NCBI GenBank assembly: GCA_019916065.1
Contig: CM034238.1
Coordinates: 39,957,375 to 40,021,374, forward strand
Direction: 5' to 3'
Source: Vitellaria paradoxa
Taxonomy: Eukaryota; Streptophyta; Magnoliopsida; Ericales; Sapotaceae
Length of the DNA: 64,000 nucleotides
The notes beneath the pieces are model-generated. The model was not told the DNA's origin. It was given only the letters and a program-made list of their open reading frames with translations, and made no database searches. Position 1 is the stretch's first letter. Every line of letters starts with the position of its first letter. Positions 22,971 through 33,650 of the stretch are shown piece after piece. Position numbers and translations under genes: made by a program.

Positions 22971-23115
22971 CGATAAAATACTTACAGAAATCGGTTGAGG
23001 GGTACGGGGGCCAACGGTAAAAAAACACATTACAGGCTCTCAAGGTTGGGGTCCACGTTACGGTGAGGTCCACCCTCAGTTCAAGGGTGGAGAACTCAGT
23101 GCAGCAACTATGTTA
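22971..23115 (+). repeat. Third copy of a GC-richer dispersed block (also 7137-7290 and 16978-17130)
   Basis: GATAAAATACTTACAGAAA, GGTTGAGGGGTACGGGGGC, GGGGTCCACGTTA and GGTGGAGAACTCA match blocks in copies A and B of the large duplication, with more divergence. No coding frame is shared by the three, so it is a non-coding repeat of unknown class. Confidence 0.7.
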
Positions 23116-23129
23116 TATTTTCTATTAAC

Positions 23130-25475
23130 GACGTGTTTGTTTCGGAGGCAATGGCAGAAAAATTTTATTAAGGTAATTCTTATCATCTCTTATATTAGTT
23201 TAGATGGGACGATAGTCATTATTCTGGGAGTAACAGTTACCTCTAGATAGAAGAAAATTTTAACTTTTAAGGAGAGGTGGGTAATGGGAAATAGTGAAAA
23301 ATTTTTATCTTTTTTGCATTATCCCATAAAATATTTCTTCATACTCCTCCAAAATCCTGGTAACATTCCCTCAAGTTGTGTTATTTTTTCTTAGGAAATA
23401 TTTGTTTTGGGAGTGACAGGAGATAAATTTTATTGAAATAAATTTTATTCTCCATTATATCAATTTGGATTATGGGGTTAAAAATTATTCTAAGTTAACA
23501 ATTACCTCCATATAGAGATAAATTTTTACTCTAAAGAGGAAGGTAGGTAACAGAGGGAAATGAAAATTTTTTTTCTTTTCTTCCTTATTACCTCTATAAA
23601 ATATTTCATATTTCTTCACCCTCATATAAAACCTTAAATAAACTTCTCCTATAAATAATTATAACAAATATTATAAAAATAATTTATTTAATAAAACTAA
23701 AAATAATTAATTATTAAATTATTTTATCAAAAAATGTTTAATAAATAATAGTTTATTATTAAATAATTTAACTTGATTAACATAATACTATTGAGATACT
23801 AATTTATGACTAAAATTATTTATTTTCTCAAATTAAAATTAATGTTTAGTAAATAATAATGACTTATTAAAACAATTTATTTTATTAAATGAAAATTATG
23901 TCTCATAAATAATAATTTACTAGATTATGTATTGCATTAATATAATTATTAAAATCATTAATTTATTTAATCAAATTAAAATTACTTGTTTTACTAAATT
24001 ATTTTATCAACTAAAAATAATTTTTAACAAATAACAATTCATTATTAAAATTAATTACTATTGAAATATTAATCTATGATGAAAATTTTTTTTATAATTA
24101 ATATTTTTACATAAAAGTGTATATTTTAATAATATATTTTTTTATTAAAATTAATATTATTAAAATAACAACGATTATGATGATTTATTTTATTATAATA
24201 TTTTATTAAAATTAAATATTAACTTCTACCCTTAGTTAATTATTCTTATTCTAAATACAATTAACTTGTATCTCTTCAAAATTTTTAACATTTTAAACAT
24301 AATATAATTATTATTGGGTAATATTCATTCTCTCATTCCAAATATAAATATCACAAACTTGTTACCCCAATAACCATTATTAGGGTAACAATTACCTCCG
24401 CAAACTTTTACTCTCAAATTTTTCACCTCGTACCAAACATATCCTTAAAAAATAGTTAACTAAAATTAATAATTTATTTAATTAAACTAACTTTGGTTGT
24501 TTTATTAAACAATTTTATCAAAGTAAAAATAAATTTTAACAAATACTAATTCACTGTTAAAATTAATTACTATGAAATATTAATTTATGATAAAATTATT
24601 TTTTATAATTAATAAGAATGTATATTTTAATAATATATTTTTATTAAATTTAATTATTATTGAAATAACAATTATTATGATAAATTATTAAACTAAAGTT
24701 TGTTGATTTATTAAATTATCTTATCAAAATAAAAATAAATTTTAACAAATAATAATTCACTATTAAAATTAATTACTATTGAAATATCAAATCAATTACA
24801 AATTATTTTTATAATTAATATTTATTTAAGAATATATATTTTAATAATGTATTTTTATTAAAATTAATTATTATTAAAATAACTATTATTATGATAATAA
24901 TTTATTAAAATTGAATATTAACTTTTGTCCCTGGTCAGTTACCCTCATTCCAAGTATAATTAAATTTTGCCCCTTCAAAATTTTAGTACTCCAAATATAA
25001 TACAATTATTATAGGGAAATATTTACTCTCTCATTCCAAATATAATTATCATGAATTTGTTATACCGGTAACTACTACCAGAATAACAATTACTCTATAT
25101 TCTTTTATCTTCTAAATTTTCATCACGTGCGAAACATATCCCGAGAATACATTTATTTTATACGTAATGGAGGGTAAATTTTATTGATGTAATTTTTACT
25201 TTTCATTACATCAATTTGGACGAAAGAGTAACAATTCCTCCCATATGAAGGTAAATTTTTACTCTAAATTTTTGAGTAACACATGTCCTAAGGGAAGGAG
25301 GGTACCCGGAGATAAGGGAAAAATTTTACCTATTTCTTATTATCCTCGTAAAATTTTTTTACACTCCTATAAAATCTTAAATAATGTTCTCCTTTAAGTA
25401 ATTATGATAAATATTACAAAATAATAATTTGTTTAATCAAACTAAAATTAATTATTTATTAAATCATTTTATCAG
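23130..25475. repeat. AT-rich repeat block with internal unit duplications; no gene
   Basis: Three relatives of one module (TTTTGGGAGTGACAGGAGATAAATTTTATTG.. type) start near 23140, 23400 and 25150 and share ATTACCTCCATATAG-like, TAAATTTTTACTCTAAA and TCCTATAAAATC words. Between them a second module (ATTAAAATTAATTACTATTGAAATATTAAT) occurs near 24030, 24550 and 24755. The arrangement suggests repeated duplication inside a non-autonomous transposon; no terminal repeats or coding domains are recognisable. Confidence 0.6.
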
Positions 25476-25476
25476 T

Positions 25477-26395
25477 GATGACCCAAAATTTTATTTTCTT
25501 GCTTTGGTTATTTTTATAAATTTTCTTCAACTCGGTAATATGATAATTGTGCCAATCTAAAATTCCTGAGACATTATTATTGTGAACGCAAGGATGGCGT
25601 GAGGCTTTTCGTATTTGAATATTTTCTTTTTTTTTTTTTGTGAATTAAGATTTTAATTATTATTTAAATAAAATATTAATTATTCTTAAAATAAAAATAA
25701 TCAATGCGGGTATTATAAGTAAATATACATGTGTATATATATATATATATATATATATGCATAAAACTGGTGAGTATATATTAGATAATATCTAAAATAA
25801 TAATAATAATAAGACGGCTAGTTTAGGGATAATGGTTGATAGCTTAAAATACGTGCAAAAGAAATCTAATGCCATTTAAATTCTTAATACACCTGATCGT
25901 ATACTTAGATATATGTATATAAAAATATTTGTACATCCATTATGCTAAGAGTTAAAAAAAAAGAAATGGAGAAAAGAGAAATCTTTTCATTCTGTCGGCT
26001 TCGTGGAATAAATTATAAAATAATTATTTTGCTCTTGGGACCATTTTTGAGGCTAAATTTGTATTTTAGGTATTTTAAAAGACTAAAAATATTTATTAAT
26101 ATATTTATCAATTGTTAAGAAAAATTTGGCCCAGTCCGAACTGGAATTATAAAATGATCTTTTTACTCTTAGGCCCCTTTTTTATTCAAATTTGCTATTT
26201 CATTATATTTAAAATATATAATTAAATTATAAAATTTTGAATATCTATTCTATTATTATTATTTTTATTTTAGCAACCAAATAGAGAAATGGAATGAACT
26301 TTCCATTCTCTCACGTGTATTTTATTCTCGCCTCTTATTACATTATATTCAATTATATAATCATATATCAAACATAACCTAATATAATAACTTAA
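25477..26395. repeat. LTR-like or MITE-like remnant
   Basis: TGATGACCCAAAAT at 25477 resembles LTR starts in this window (TGATGACCC at 55975). The right edge, ATCAAACATAACCTAAT (26378-26394), resembles the end at 21702-21718. Between are a (TA)n run (25735-25757) and several AT-rich stretches with TTATAAAATGATCTTTTTACTC words typical of plant LTR leaders. The identity is uncertain, and there is no coding sequence. Confidence 0.35.
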
Positions 26396-27130
26396 AAGTT
26401 ATATTTTAAGACTGCTAGTCGTTCAACTATGTAGTTTAACTTACCTAATCCACTCGTACAAGCAATCTCAGTCCTTCAAAAGAAAAACAACAATCCGTTA
26501 TCTATTTGTGCTCATTTAATTGCTCCCGATCAACCATGACCTTCAACCCCTCCACCTCTAAGTATCATGTTTTGTTTGCAGAAAAGTACACTCTATATAT
26601 AGTATAATCTCTTCAAATTAATACTTGATTAATTAATAATCTATTTTAAATAATAAAATTGTCTTATCTGGACTCAAATCCAACGTGTTAGATTAATAAT
26701 TTTTATGAAATTATAAAATAATGCATTTTAAATATTTCATTTATATTTTATAAATTAATAATTAATTTAAGAGAAAAACTTATTAAATTGACAATGAGGT
26801 AATTGTGATAACAGTCACTTGATGTGATAAATCAAATTCGTCGAATCTTGATAAATAAATAAATATAATATATATATATACCATTAAACTAAAAAAAAAT
26901 TGTAAATTAATATTAATCAATTTATTGATAAATTAATATCCCATCAAATTAATAAAATTTAGATGATTCCAAGACTATTAATTTAAAGATATTATACTAT
27001 ATATTATATGTCTATATCAAAGTCAGAGTATCGAGAGAGCTCCAAAAAGAAAAATGCCAGAATTTACACAATTACCTAAGTTAGAGGTAACCTGGAACGC
27101 TCCCCCTTCATAATTCCTTCGCGCTCAATT
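26390..27130 (-). repeat. Inverted copy, parts 2 and 3, of the 35627-35950 segment
   Basis: On the minus strand 26396-26575 follows 35775-35945 (ACTATGTAGTTTAACTTACCTAATC, CTCAGTCCTTCAAAAGAAAA, AACAATCC, ATCAACCATGACCTTCAACC). After about 420 bases of unrelated AT-rich sequence, 27005-27105 follows 35627-35715 (TGTCTATATCA, GAGAGCTCCAAAA, AATTACCTAAGTT, GAGGTAACC). So the copy is split twice relative to the 35.6-36.1 kb version. Confidence 0.8.
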
Positions 27131-27248
27131 TTTAAACAAATTAGCAACAAATAAAAAATTTATAATTAATTACTACAAGATTACAATTCCTAAACCTTAT
27201 TCAATTATTTCAATTCCCATCACATTCTGCAACTTCCAAAGTCTATTA

Positions 27249-27397
27249 AGGTGTGTTTGGAGTAAGAAAAAGTGAGATAAATTGAGATAAATTGAAAGTT
27301 CGTAATGCGTGCAGTGAAAGAAAAAAGTTGATATGATATAAAGTTAACAGAGATTTATAGAGATTTTCAGTGTTTTTTTGTATGCCAAACGGAGCCT
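27249..27397. mobile_element. MITE of the same family as 854-991
   Basis: The 149-bp element starts AGGTGTGTTTGG and ends CCAAACGGAGCCT, giving clear inverted ends. The interior (AGTAAGAAAAAGTGAGATAAA, GTTCGTAATGCGTGCAGTG, AACAGAGATTTATAGAGATTTT) is nearly the same as the copy A MITE at 854-991. A target duplication is not clear. Confidence 0.75.
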
Positions 27398-27438
27398 TAT
27401 GTGGACATCCTAAATTAATTACATGTCTCTCCTTTTAT

Positions 27439-27726
27439 GGTTCAGGGGACTGTAGTGAAAAAATTCACTGTATGAGCTATAGTAAAAATGAATGGTTGAG
27501 ATTTTTTTGCACATAATCCAAGAGTTTTAATTTATTTTAATTAAATTTATTTTAAAAAATAAAAATTTAAAAAATCTGATTAGAACACAATTAATACAGA
27601 ATATCAAAGATGACAGTCATTAAAGTGTAAATAAATCTCAACTGTTTATTTTTCCACTATAGCCCTACAATGAATTTTTTTACTGTAACGCCGCAATGAA
27701 TTTTTTCACTGCAACCCACTTGAACC
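27439..27726. mobile_element. MITE with long (~75 bp) terminal inverted repeats
   Basis: The 288-bp element starts GGTTCAGGGGACTGTAGTG and, reversed, its other end starts GGTTCAAGTGGGTTGCAGTG. Both arms continue with AAAAAATTCA, GCTATAGT and GGTTGAGATTT-like words for about 75 bases, then an AT-rich centre. Each arm contains the palindrome-like AGTGAAAAAATTCACT. The long arms could form a hairpin. The target duplication is unclear (pyrimidine-rich on both sides). Confidence 0.75.
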
Positions 27727-27739
27727 CTTCTTTTTATCT

Positions 27740-28570
27740 AACATAAGGCAAACTAGATAACCTATTGAATGAAAATACCTTGAAAACACACACAATTTAT
27801 TATTACACCTAACTCTCTTTTATCTAGACAATAGTTTGTGGCATTTAATTTACTTTCTATTTTTTATTTTTTTATTTTTATGTGTTAAAATTTTCAAAAG
27901 AAAAAAGAAAAAATAATCTATTTTCTTTATTTTTAGATTTTTCTTGTTTTATATTAAAAACTCTCAAAATGACTTTTTGTTATTTTTTATTTCATATATA
28001 AACTCATTTTCGGTTTTCTAAAATAAATTTTGAAAATATAAGTAATCAAATAAGTTTGGAGTTATTTTCTTTATTTTCAAAAGAACAAAATAAAAAATGA
28101 AATCAAAATAAAAAATAAAAAAATAAACTAAATAACACCTTAATTATTCAGTAGATAAAAATATTCTTATTATGGGGTGAAAAGGGGGGTTTAATGCTAA
28201 ATTATGGATAAAACATATAAATAAATATAGATAACTTAATTAGAATAAAAGTATTTCAAGTAAACTATAAATTAATGCACAACCGTGTAAAAATTATTTA
28301 CACAAATGAGACATGACACGTTATCATTTTGTAACTTAAAAAAAAAAAAAAAACAATGAAACATAATAATAAATGGGATTTTCTCAATTCAGCTTGTGTA
28401 AATAAACTTGACACTGATAGTATATTAGATTACTAGAATAAACTTACAAGAAATTGCGAACGTATTACATTTTGAAATCTGATTGTGTAAATTAAACTTA
28501 GAAAAAAAAAAAGAAAGAAAAAATTAACCACAAGTAACCTGTCACGTACTACGTACGACCGAGGGGAGGG
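27740..28570. other. AT-rich intergenic stretch; nothing recognised
   Basis: There are only A/T-rich words, homopolymers (for example A15 near 28340) and short spurious frames. Confidence 0.5.
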
Positions 28571-28573
28571 AAG

Positions 28574-29160
28574 TAGGGATGTTAACGGGGCGGGTATGGG
28601 ACAAGTATAACATTCTCCGTCCCCGTTCCCGTCCCCGTTTAGCAATACACTTATTCGTTTATATCCCCATCCCCGTTTCAGGGAAAAAGATTTTCCCCAT
28701 ACCCGTCCCCACAAAATAATGAATTCCCCATCTCCGTTCCCGTTTACCCGCCAAGTATATTAATTATTACAAATTATATATTATATGTATAAAATAAATA
28801 TTTAAAATTATTATAAATATAATATATATTAAATAAAAAAATATATTACATATATATATTAAATAAAAATTAAAAATATATATATAATATTTGACTTTGA
28901 CTGATACACTTAACCAAAGATGAAGTGATCTTTATTTACAACCTCACAAGACCTTCACTTCTTTGTAAGAAATCGATGTGGGACTTCTAAAGGAGTCACC
29001 ACGCCAATAAAATTAACAAAAAAATATTTAAACGGGTACGGGGCGGGGTGGGGACTACTGGGCGGGGTGGGGACTATCGTACCCGTCCTCGTCCTAATAC
29101 CCGTGCGGGTAACATTTCAAATCTCCATACCCATCCCCATCCCCGTTATTAACATCCCCA
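28574..29160. mobile_element. Non-autonomous hAT-like element with CCCCGTYCCC-rich arms
   Basis: The left end is TAGGGATGTTAACGGGG and the right end reversed is TGGGGATGTTAATAACGGGG. Both arms are filled with direct and inverted copies of CCCCGTTCCCGT / ACGGGTACGGGGCGGGG motifs, and the centre is AT-rich (28770-28890) followed by a unique stretch. It has the structure of a common plant hAT MITE class; an 8-bp target duplication is not visible. Frames across it are artefacts of the lack of stop codons in CCCG repeats. Confidence 0.65.
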
Positions 29161-29424
29161 TACCCTCCTCGAACGGAACGGGTGAAGCGGATATTCACCA
29201 AGTACAGGTATATTTGACATCTTTAAAGGAGAGGGAGGGGAAAGGGGGCCCCTTATCCGGGGGAGGGGTTGGGGGCTGCCAACAGACTTGCCAGGGGATC
29301 ATAGTTATTAGTTGTGAGAAACCATTTTCCCCTACTCACGGTACTGCTGCAAGCATTGAATTGAACCCTTGTTTAATTGTTACATTTTTATCTCTATTTT
29401 CATTTTTATTAATCGCTTAAGTTT

Positions 29425-29850
29425 CGTTTGAGAACATTAGTTAGTAGTTGTGCCTAGTTACTAACTTTTTAGTTTTTTTTTTTAAACGATCAAATTTACT
29501 CTTTTATATTTTAAATTTTTTTATATTGAAGGATAAAAATGTTAAATTAACAAAAAAATTAAAAAATTAACTATCAAAAAATTAACTTTTTTTTTGTCCC
29601 AAGTATAAAACGTTAACTTTTTAATAGTTAATAACTACTACCTACTAGTTGAGTTTGGAAAGAAAAAAATTTTTTTTTAACTGTCCACTAACTAGTTACT
29701 AAAAATTTAACTTTTTTTGTATTTGAAAAAAAAAAGTTATTTTTTTAATATCTAATTTTTTAACTTTTTATTAATTTAATATTTTTACCCTTCAAATTTA
29801 AAAAAAAAATTTAAATATAAGAAAGTAAATTTGATCATTCTAATTGAAGT
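29425..29850. repeat. Inverted pair of the 8488-8642 family
   Basis: 29690-29842 matches 8490-8642 directly. The stretch 29460-29640 resembles it in reverse (GATCAAATTTACTCTTTTATATTT and AAAAAGTTAACTTTTTTT words), so the two form an inverted arrangement around TAGTTGAGTTTGGAAAG. Confidence 0.5.
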
Positions 29851-29879
29851 AAAAAAAGTAATAATTGAAGCTACTTTTG

Positions 29880-30826
29880 CTAAAACGTTATGTGCAACGA
29901 ATTGTAGTACACGAGGTTCTAACTCCGTTTCTAATTGATGTTCTATCTTTAAGTTGGACTTTTGGCCAAAGTCATTAGATAAACAACAACTTCATGAGTT
30001 GGGATTTCAAATGTTGTTGGCATGGTTTGGGTATTTTTGGTCTTTAATGATCTTTTTCATTAAAATTTAATTTTTTTATTTCAGCTGAACATTTTAAGTG
30101 TATTAATGCATTCGTAAAAAAATAATAAGCTAAAAACTATGGTTTAAAAAAATCAAATTTGATAAAAAAATTATATAAGACTAACTTTATTAAAAAAAAT
30201 AAAACTTATTTTGACAATACTAATTAAAAGTTACTTCCAGCTACTCATATTTTTTTTATTTTTTTTAAATGACCAAAATTACTCCTCTCATATTTTTAAA
30301 TTTCTTTTAAAGCATAAAAGGCAAAAATATAAAAATTAACAAAAGTTCAAAAACAAGTTACTAAAAAAATTAACTATCTTCCTTTCCAATTTTTTTTTTT
30401 TTTTTTTTTGCTTTTGGCTTAAAAAAACAAAAACTAACTTGTTTTTCTTTTTCTTTTTTTTTTTTTAAATTCCCAAACTAAGCCAAAGTACAGAAATGTC
30501 ATATATAGATTGGGGAAAAGCCTCCATAATCTCAAGGAATTAAAAAGATAACATGATTGAATCCATATGTCATGTAAATCATCATGTTTCAAAAATATTT
30601 AAGGACAAATCTTCATTGACTTGAAAGCACATGCATGCATGCACAACAGCTGCATAACAAAATCGCCAAAATACCGAAACATTCCAGCCCAAGAGAAAAA
30701 CATCAATAATTACAGAAACACGAGGAAACACCCCCCCTCCTCCAGCTAACACAGAAATCTTAAAAATATTAAGAACAAAACGTTACCAACCAAAAAAAAA
30801 AAAAAACTTTAAATTAAAAGCAACAG
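29880..30826. repeat. Short second copy of the 18.0-22.07 kb locus
   Basis: 29880-30230 matches 18050-18400 and 30510-30826 matches 21770-22066. This copy lacks the MITE-like element and the solo LTR. It stops abruptly at AAAGCAACAG (30817-30826), where a PR-1 fragment begins; in the other copy the same decamer is followed by the 3' end of the exonuclease-like gene. Confidence 0.8.
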
Positions 30827-30828
30827 CA

Positions 30829-31170
30829 TGGAACAACACTCTCGGCGCATACGCACAAAACTACGCGAATTCAAGGATTAGCGATTGTAATCTTGTCCAC
30901 TCAGGCGGCCCTTACGACGAGAACCTTGCCAAGGGAAATGGTTCGTTAACGGGCGCTGCTGCGGTGAACCTTTGGGTTGCAGAGAAGAATAACTACGATT
31001 ACAGCTCCAATTCGTGCAAAGCGGGAGCACGGTGCTTGCACTATACCCCGGTGGTGTGCCGAAACACGGTTCGACTCGGCTGCGCTAGTGTTCAATGCAG
31101 CAGTGGGTGGTGGTTTGTGACTTGCAACTATGAACCCCGGGGCAACATCGTTGGACAAGGTCCTTATTAA
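30829..31170 (+). pseudogene. 5'-truncated PR-1 pseudogene fused to foreign flank
   Basis: An open frame of 113 codons begins at the Trp codon equivalent to PR-1 Trp50 and runs to a normal TAA; signal peptide and first ~49 residues are missing and no in-frame start precedes them. Encoded motifs are LVHS, YDENLA (GENLA in the intact genes), WVAEK, LHYTPVVCRN (Gln126 to Pro and Trp129 to Cys), the six usual cysteines plus one extra, and a CAPE1-like tail altered to PRGNIVGQGPY. The 3' flank retains AAATAAGCCAAC and ATTGGCAAA as in the intact genes. It is on the opposite strand to all other PR-1 genes here. Absence of stops suggests recent truncation or gene-conversion input; it is not expected to make a secreted protein. 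Confidence 0.9.
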
Positions 31171-31970
31171 AATGTCTGAGTAATTCTTAATAATTTGTAT
31201 TCGAGGTAGTTGTTGATTGCTATGGATAAATAAGCCAACAATGATTGGCAAAAGAGTAAAAATTGGAACAAATGGGAGCTATCAGATATACATGTGGGTA
31301 TGTAATGTTGTTTTGGAGAAGTGTTTTTATAATTTGTATCGTGAGGCTGATGTATGCATGCTTTGCTCTATTTAATTGCCTGCCTTTTCTTTCCGTTGAA
31401 GAGAACTTAATTATAACTACATAATCTTTCCCTGTTATTGAGAGAAGTTAGTTGTTGTACACTGTTTGTTTCTGCATGCGTACTTAATTACATATAGAGG
31501 TGCAAGGAAATCGAATTGGGTTGATTAGTAGGTTTTTTTAAACACAACGGCCTATATATTAAGAAATTGGTTCAAGTTTTATTTATCTTTCTAGTCACGA
31601 ATTTTAATCAATCTTTAATTGAATCGAGTCCAAGTAATTTTATAATTTATACTATAGTTATCAATTATTAATGTATCGTACCAAACTGTGACTAAGTTTA
31701 ATAATATAAAAAGTTTAAAATTGTTGCTTAGATTTATTTTGTTATTAATTATTTTCGAGTCAAACTCAAATGAATATATGACTGAATTAATTTAAGCAAA
31801 TTTTAGAGAAGCAAGAGCTTAGTTTGATCTTGGATGAAAGTGGTATTCCTAGGAGGCATCATTGAAAGGATGCTAACTAAGTGAATGGTAATTTATTTAT
31901 TTTGTAACTTATTTACTAAAGAAGCAACAGAGATCACACTATACTAAGAAAATTTTAGTCCTATAGGTTA
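31171..31970. other. 3' flank of the PR-1 pseudogene and AT-rich spacer
   Basis: The first ~90 bases resemble the PR-1 3' UTR; beyond that I see no gene or repeat structure until the solo LTR at 31971. Confidence 0.5.
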
Positions 31971-32716
31971 TGTCACGTCCCGGATTTTCATAACCAAATA
32001 TCTAGGGGTAACTTGGGATTTATTTGTTGGGTATAAGAATAAGATGATAATAACACGTTGTCACACCTCAAAATTTTCCTCCAAACTGAGGTTGACGCAC
32101 AAGAAAAATTTAAGATATTCAAAATCCCTTATTTATCTCAAACAATATTTATAAGTCATTGGACTGAATCATTTGATGGGATTTCAATTACAGGGCACAA
32201 AATAAAGATAGAGAAAAATATTATAGAGCCATCTAAGTGTCCCATTCACGTGATTAACATTACATACCAAATAAAAGCAAATTAGGTCTAAACTTAATAA
32301 TTACAATCATCCAACAATTATTATTACAGACCACAAAAATAAAGCCTTCCAGCTCTGTGCAGGAAAGAAAAAAAAATAGATAACTCCTCTGATGGAATAT
32401 TTAAGAGAAATTAGTCTCTTTCCAACTCATCTTCTGTATCCCTGTGCTTAATATCCTGAAAAAAAATATTCCCACAAGGGGTGAGCTACTAAAGCCCAGT
32501 AATCAGAATCTCCTAAGTGTCTATATGCAGTGATTGTAATGCTACACTGTATTAAGTGACCTATTACAGTGAATGTGATTAGGTGGCATATTGTTTATAC
32601 AACAATTAATTCAATAGATCCCAACTGAATAATGTAAATTATACTTACAACGGTTCGATGAAACCGTCACCGTAACTACTATTTTACTTACATGTAAAAT
32701 AGTTAAATATTTATGT

Positions 32717-32805
32717 GTGTACCACAATAAAGTCTGTGTCGCAGTGGTAGGGATCTCAGATTCAGATCTTCAAGGTCTCGGGATCAAACCCCGTAGTGAT
32801 AGAAG

Positions 32806-32838
<33 letters not shown>
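32717..32838 (+). mobile_element. tRNA-derived SINE remnant with (TA)n tail
   Basis: GTCGCAGTGGTAGGGATCTCAG resembles a pol III A box and GGTCTCGGGATCAAACCCC a B box, about 32 bases apart, followed by (TA)n (32813-32838). This is the plan of a plant tRNA-derived SINE with a simple-repeat tail. Target duplications are not clear. Confidence 0.55.
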
Positions 32839-32842
<4 letters not shown>

Positions 32843-33570
32843 TTTATAAAATATTCATCAAGAGGAATTAAATAAAATTAAATAATTTCAACACATCATT
32901 CATACATAAACAAGAGAGGTTGCTAGTCACAGTAAAATTTGGTAAAGGAGTTTAATCTAAATCCTCCTAGGATAATCATACTCCTATCCTCCTCTACCCC
33001 TAGCCTTGGGAATCAGTGACTTTACGGGCTTAGCATCCAATGCATGCCGACGGTGTCATCCACCAAAAACCTAGCCGTCACGACCGGCTATCTGACTGGC
33101 CAGGTCAGAAGGAAGCATCTCCCAAATAAAATGCATATATTCCTATCTTCATCTAAAAAGCCATTTCTATCCACCAATCACCCCATTGCCAAAAATAACT
33201 TTGGCACTAAGTGCCTTAATTTTTTTTTCTTACCCTTTTACGTTCCCAAGGGTAATAAGACATTTTTAATTATAATCGGCAATGTCCCCGGGCGATGAAT
33301 CAAAAGTGGGATTATTCAGTCATATGCAGTGTATAATTTTTTTTTTTACTTTATCTAAATCTATAATTTAATAATAATTATTAATAAATCAAAGATTTAA
33401 CATAGTCACCAATATTATTATCACAAAGGTAGGTACTACATGTAAATTAACAAGTAGCAAGTAGCTAGAAATAATTTAGAATTCAAATTAGTATTTTAAT
33501 TAATTATTTTGACAAGTTTTTCGTACTACCTTTGATAAGAATAAAATTATTTCTAATGGTATATTAATTA

Positions 33571-33650
33571 AGCCGAGGTTGGCAGCTTAGTGGACGGGCG
33601 ACCCTAATTGCGATTTGAAATCGCAAGTTCGAACCTCATTGGCTACGATC
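33571..33650 (+). mobile_element. tRNA-derived SINE remnant
   Basis: GCCGAGGTTGGCAGCTTAGTGG (A-box-like) and CGCAAGTTCGAACCTC (near-consensus B box GTTCGAANC) lie at tRNA-like spacing. It does not fold into a full tRNA by eye, and is better read as a SINE head inserted in the solo LTR. Confidence 0.55.

Noticed and set aside
28433..29420. Frames of 93 and 117 codons across CCCCGT repeats
   Set aside because: They cross the arms of a hAT-like element and consist of repeat-encoded Pro/Val/Ile or Gly/Asp runs.
30946..31251. 101-codon minus-strand frame
   Set aside because: Antisense shadow of the PR-1 pseudogene.
32717..33650. Possible tRNA genes
   Set aside because: A- and B-box-like motifs are present, but I cannot build a complete cloverleaf with acceptor stem; SINE heads explain them better.
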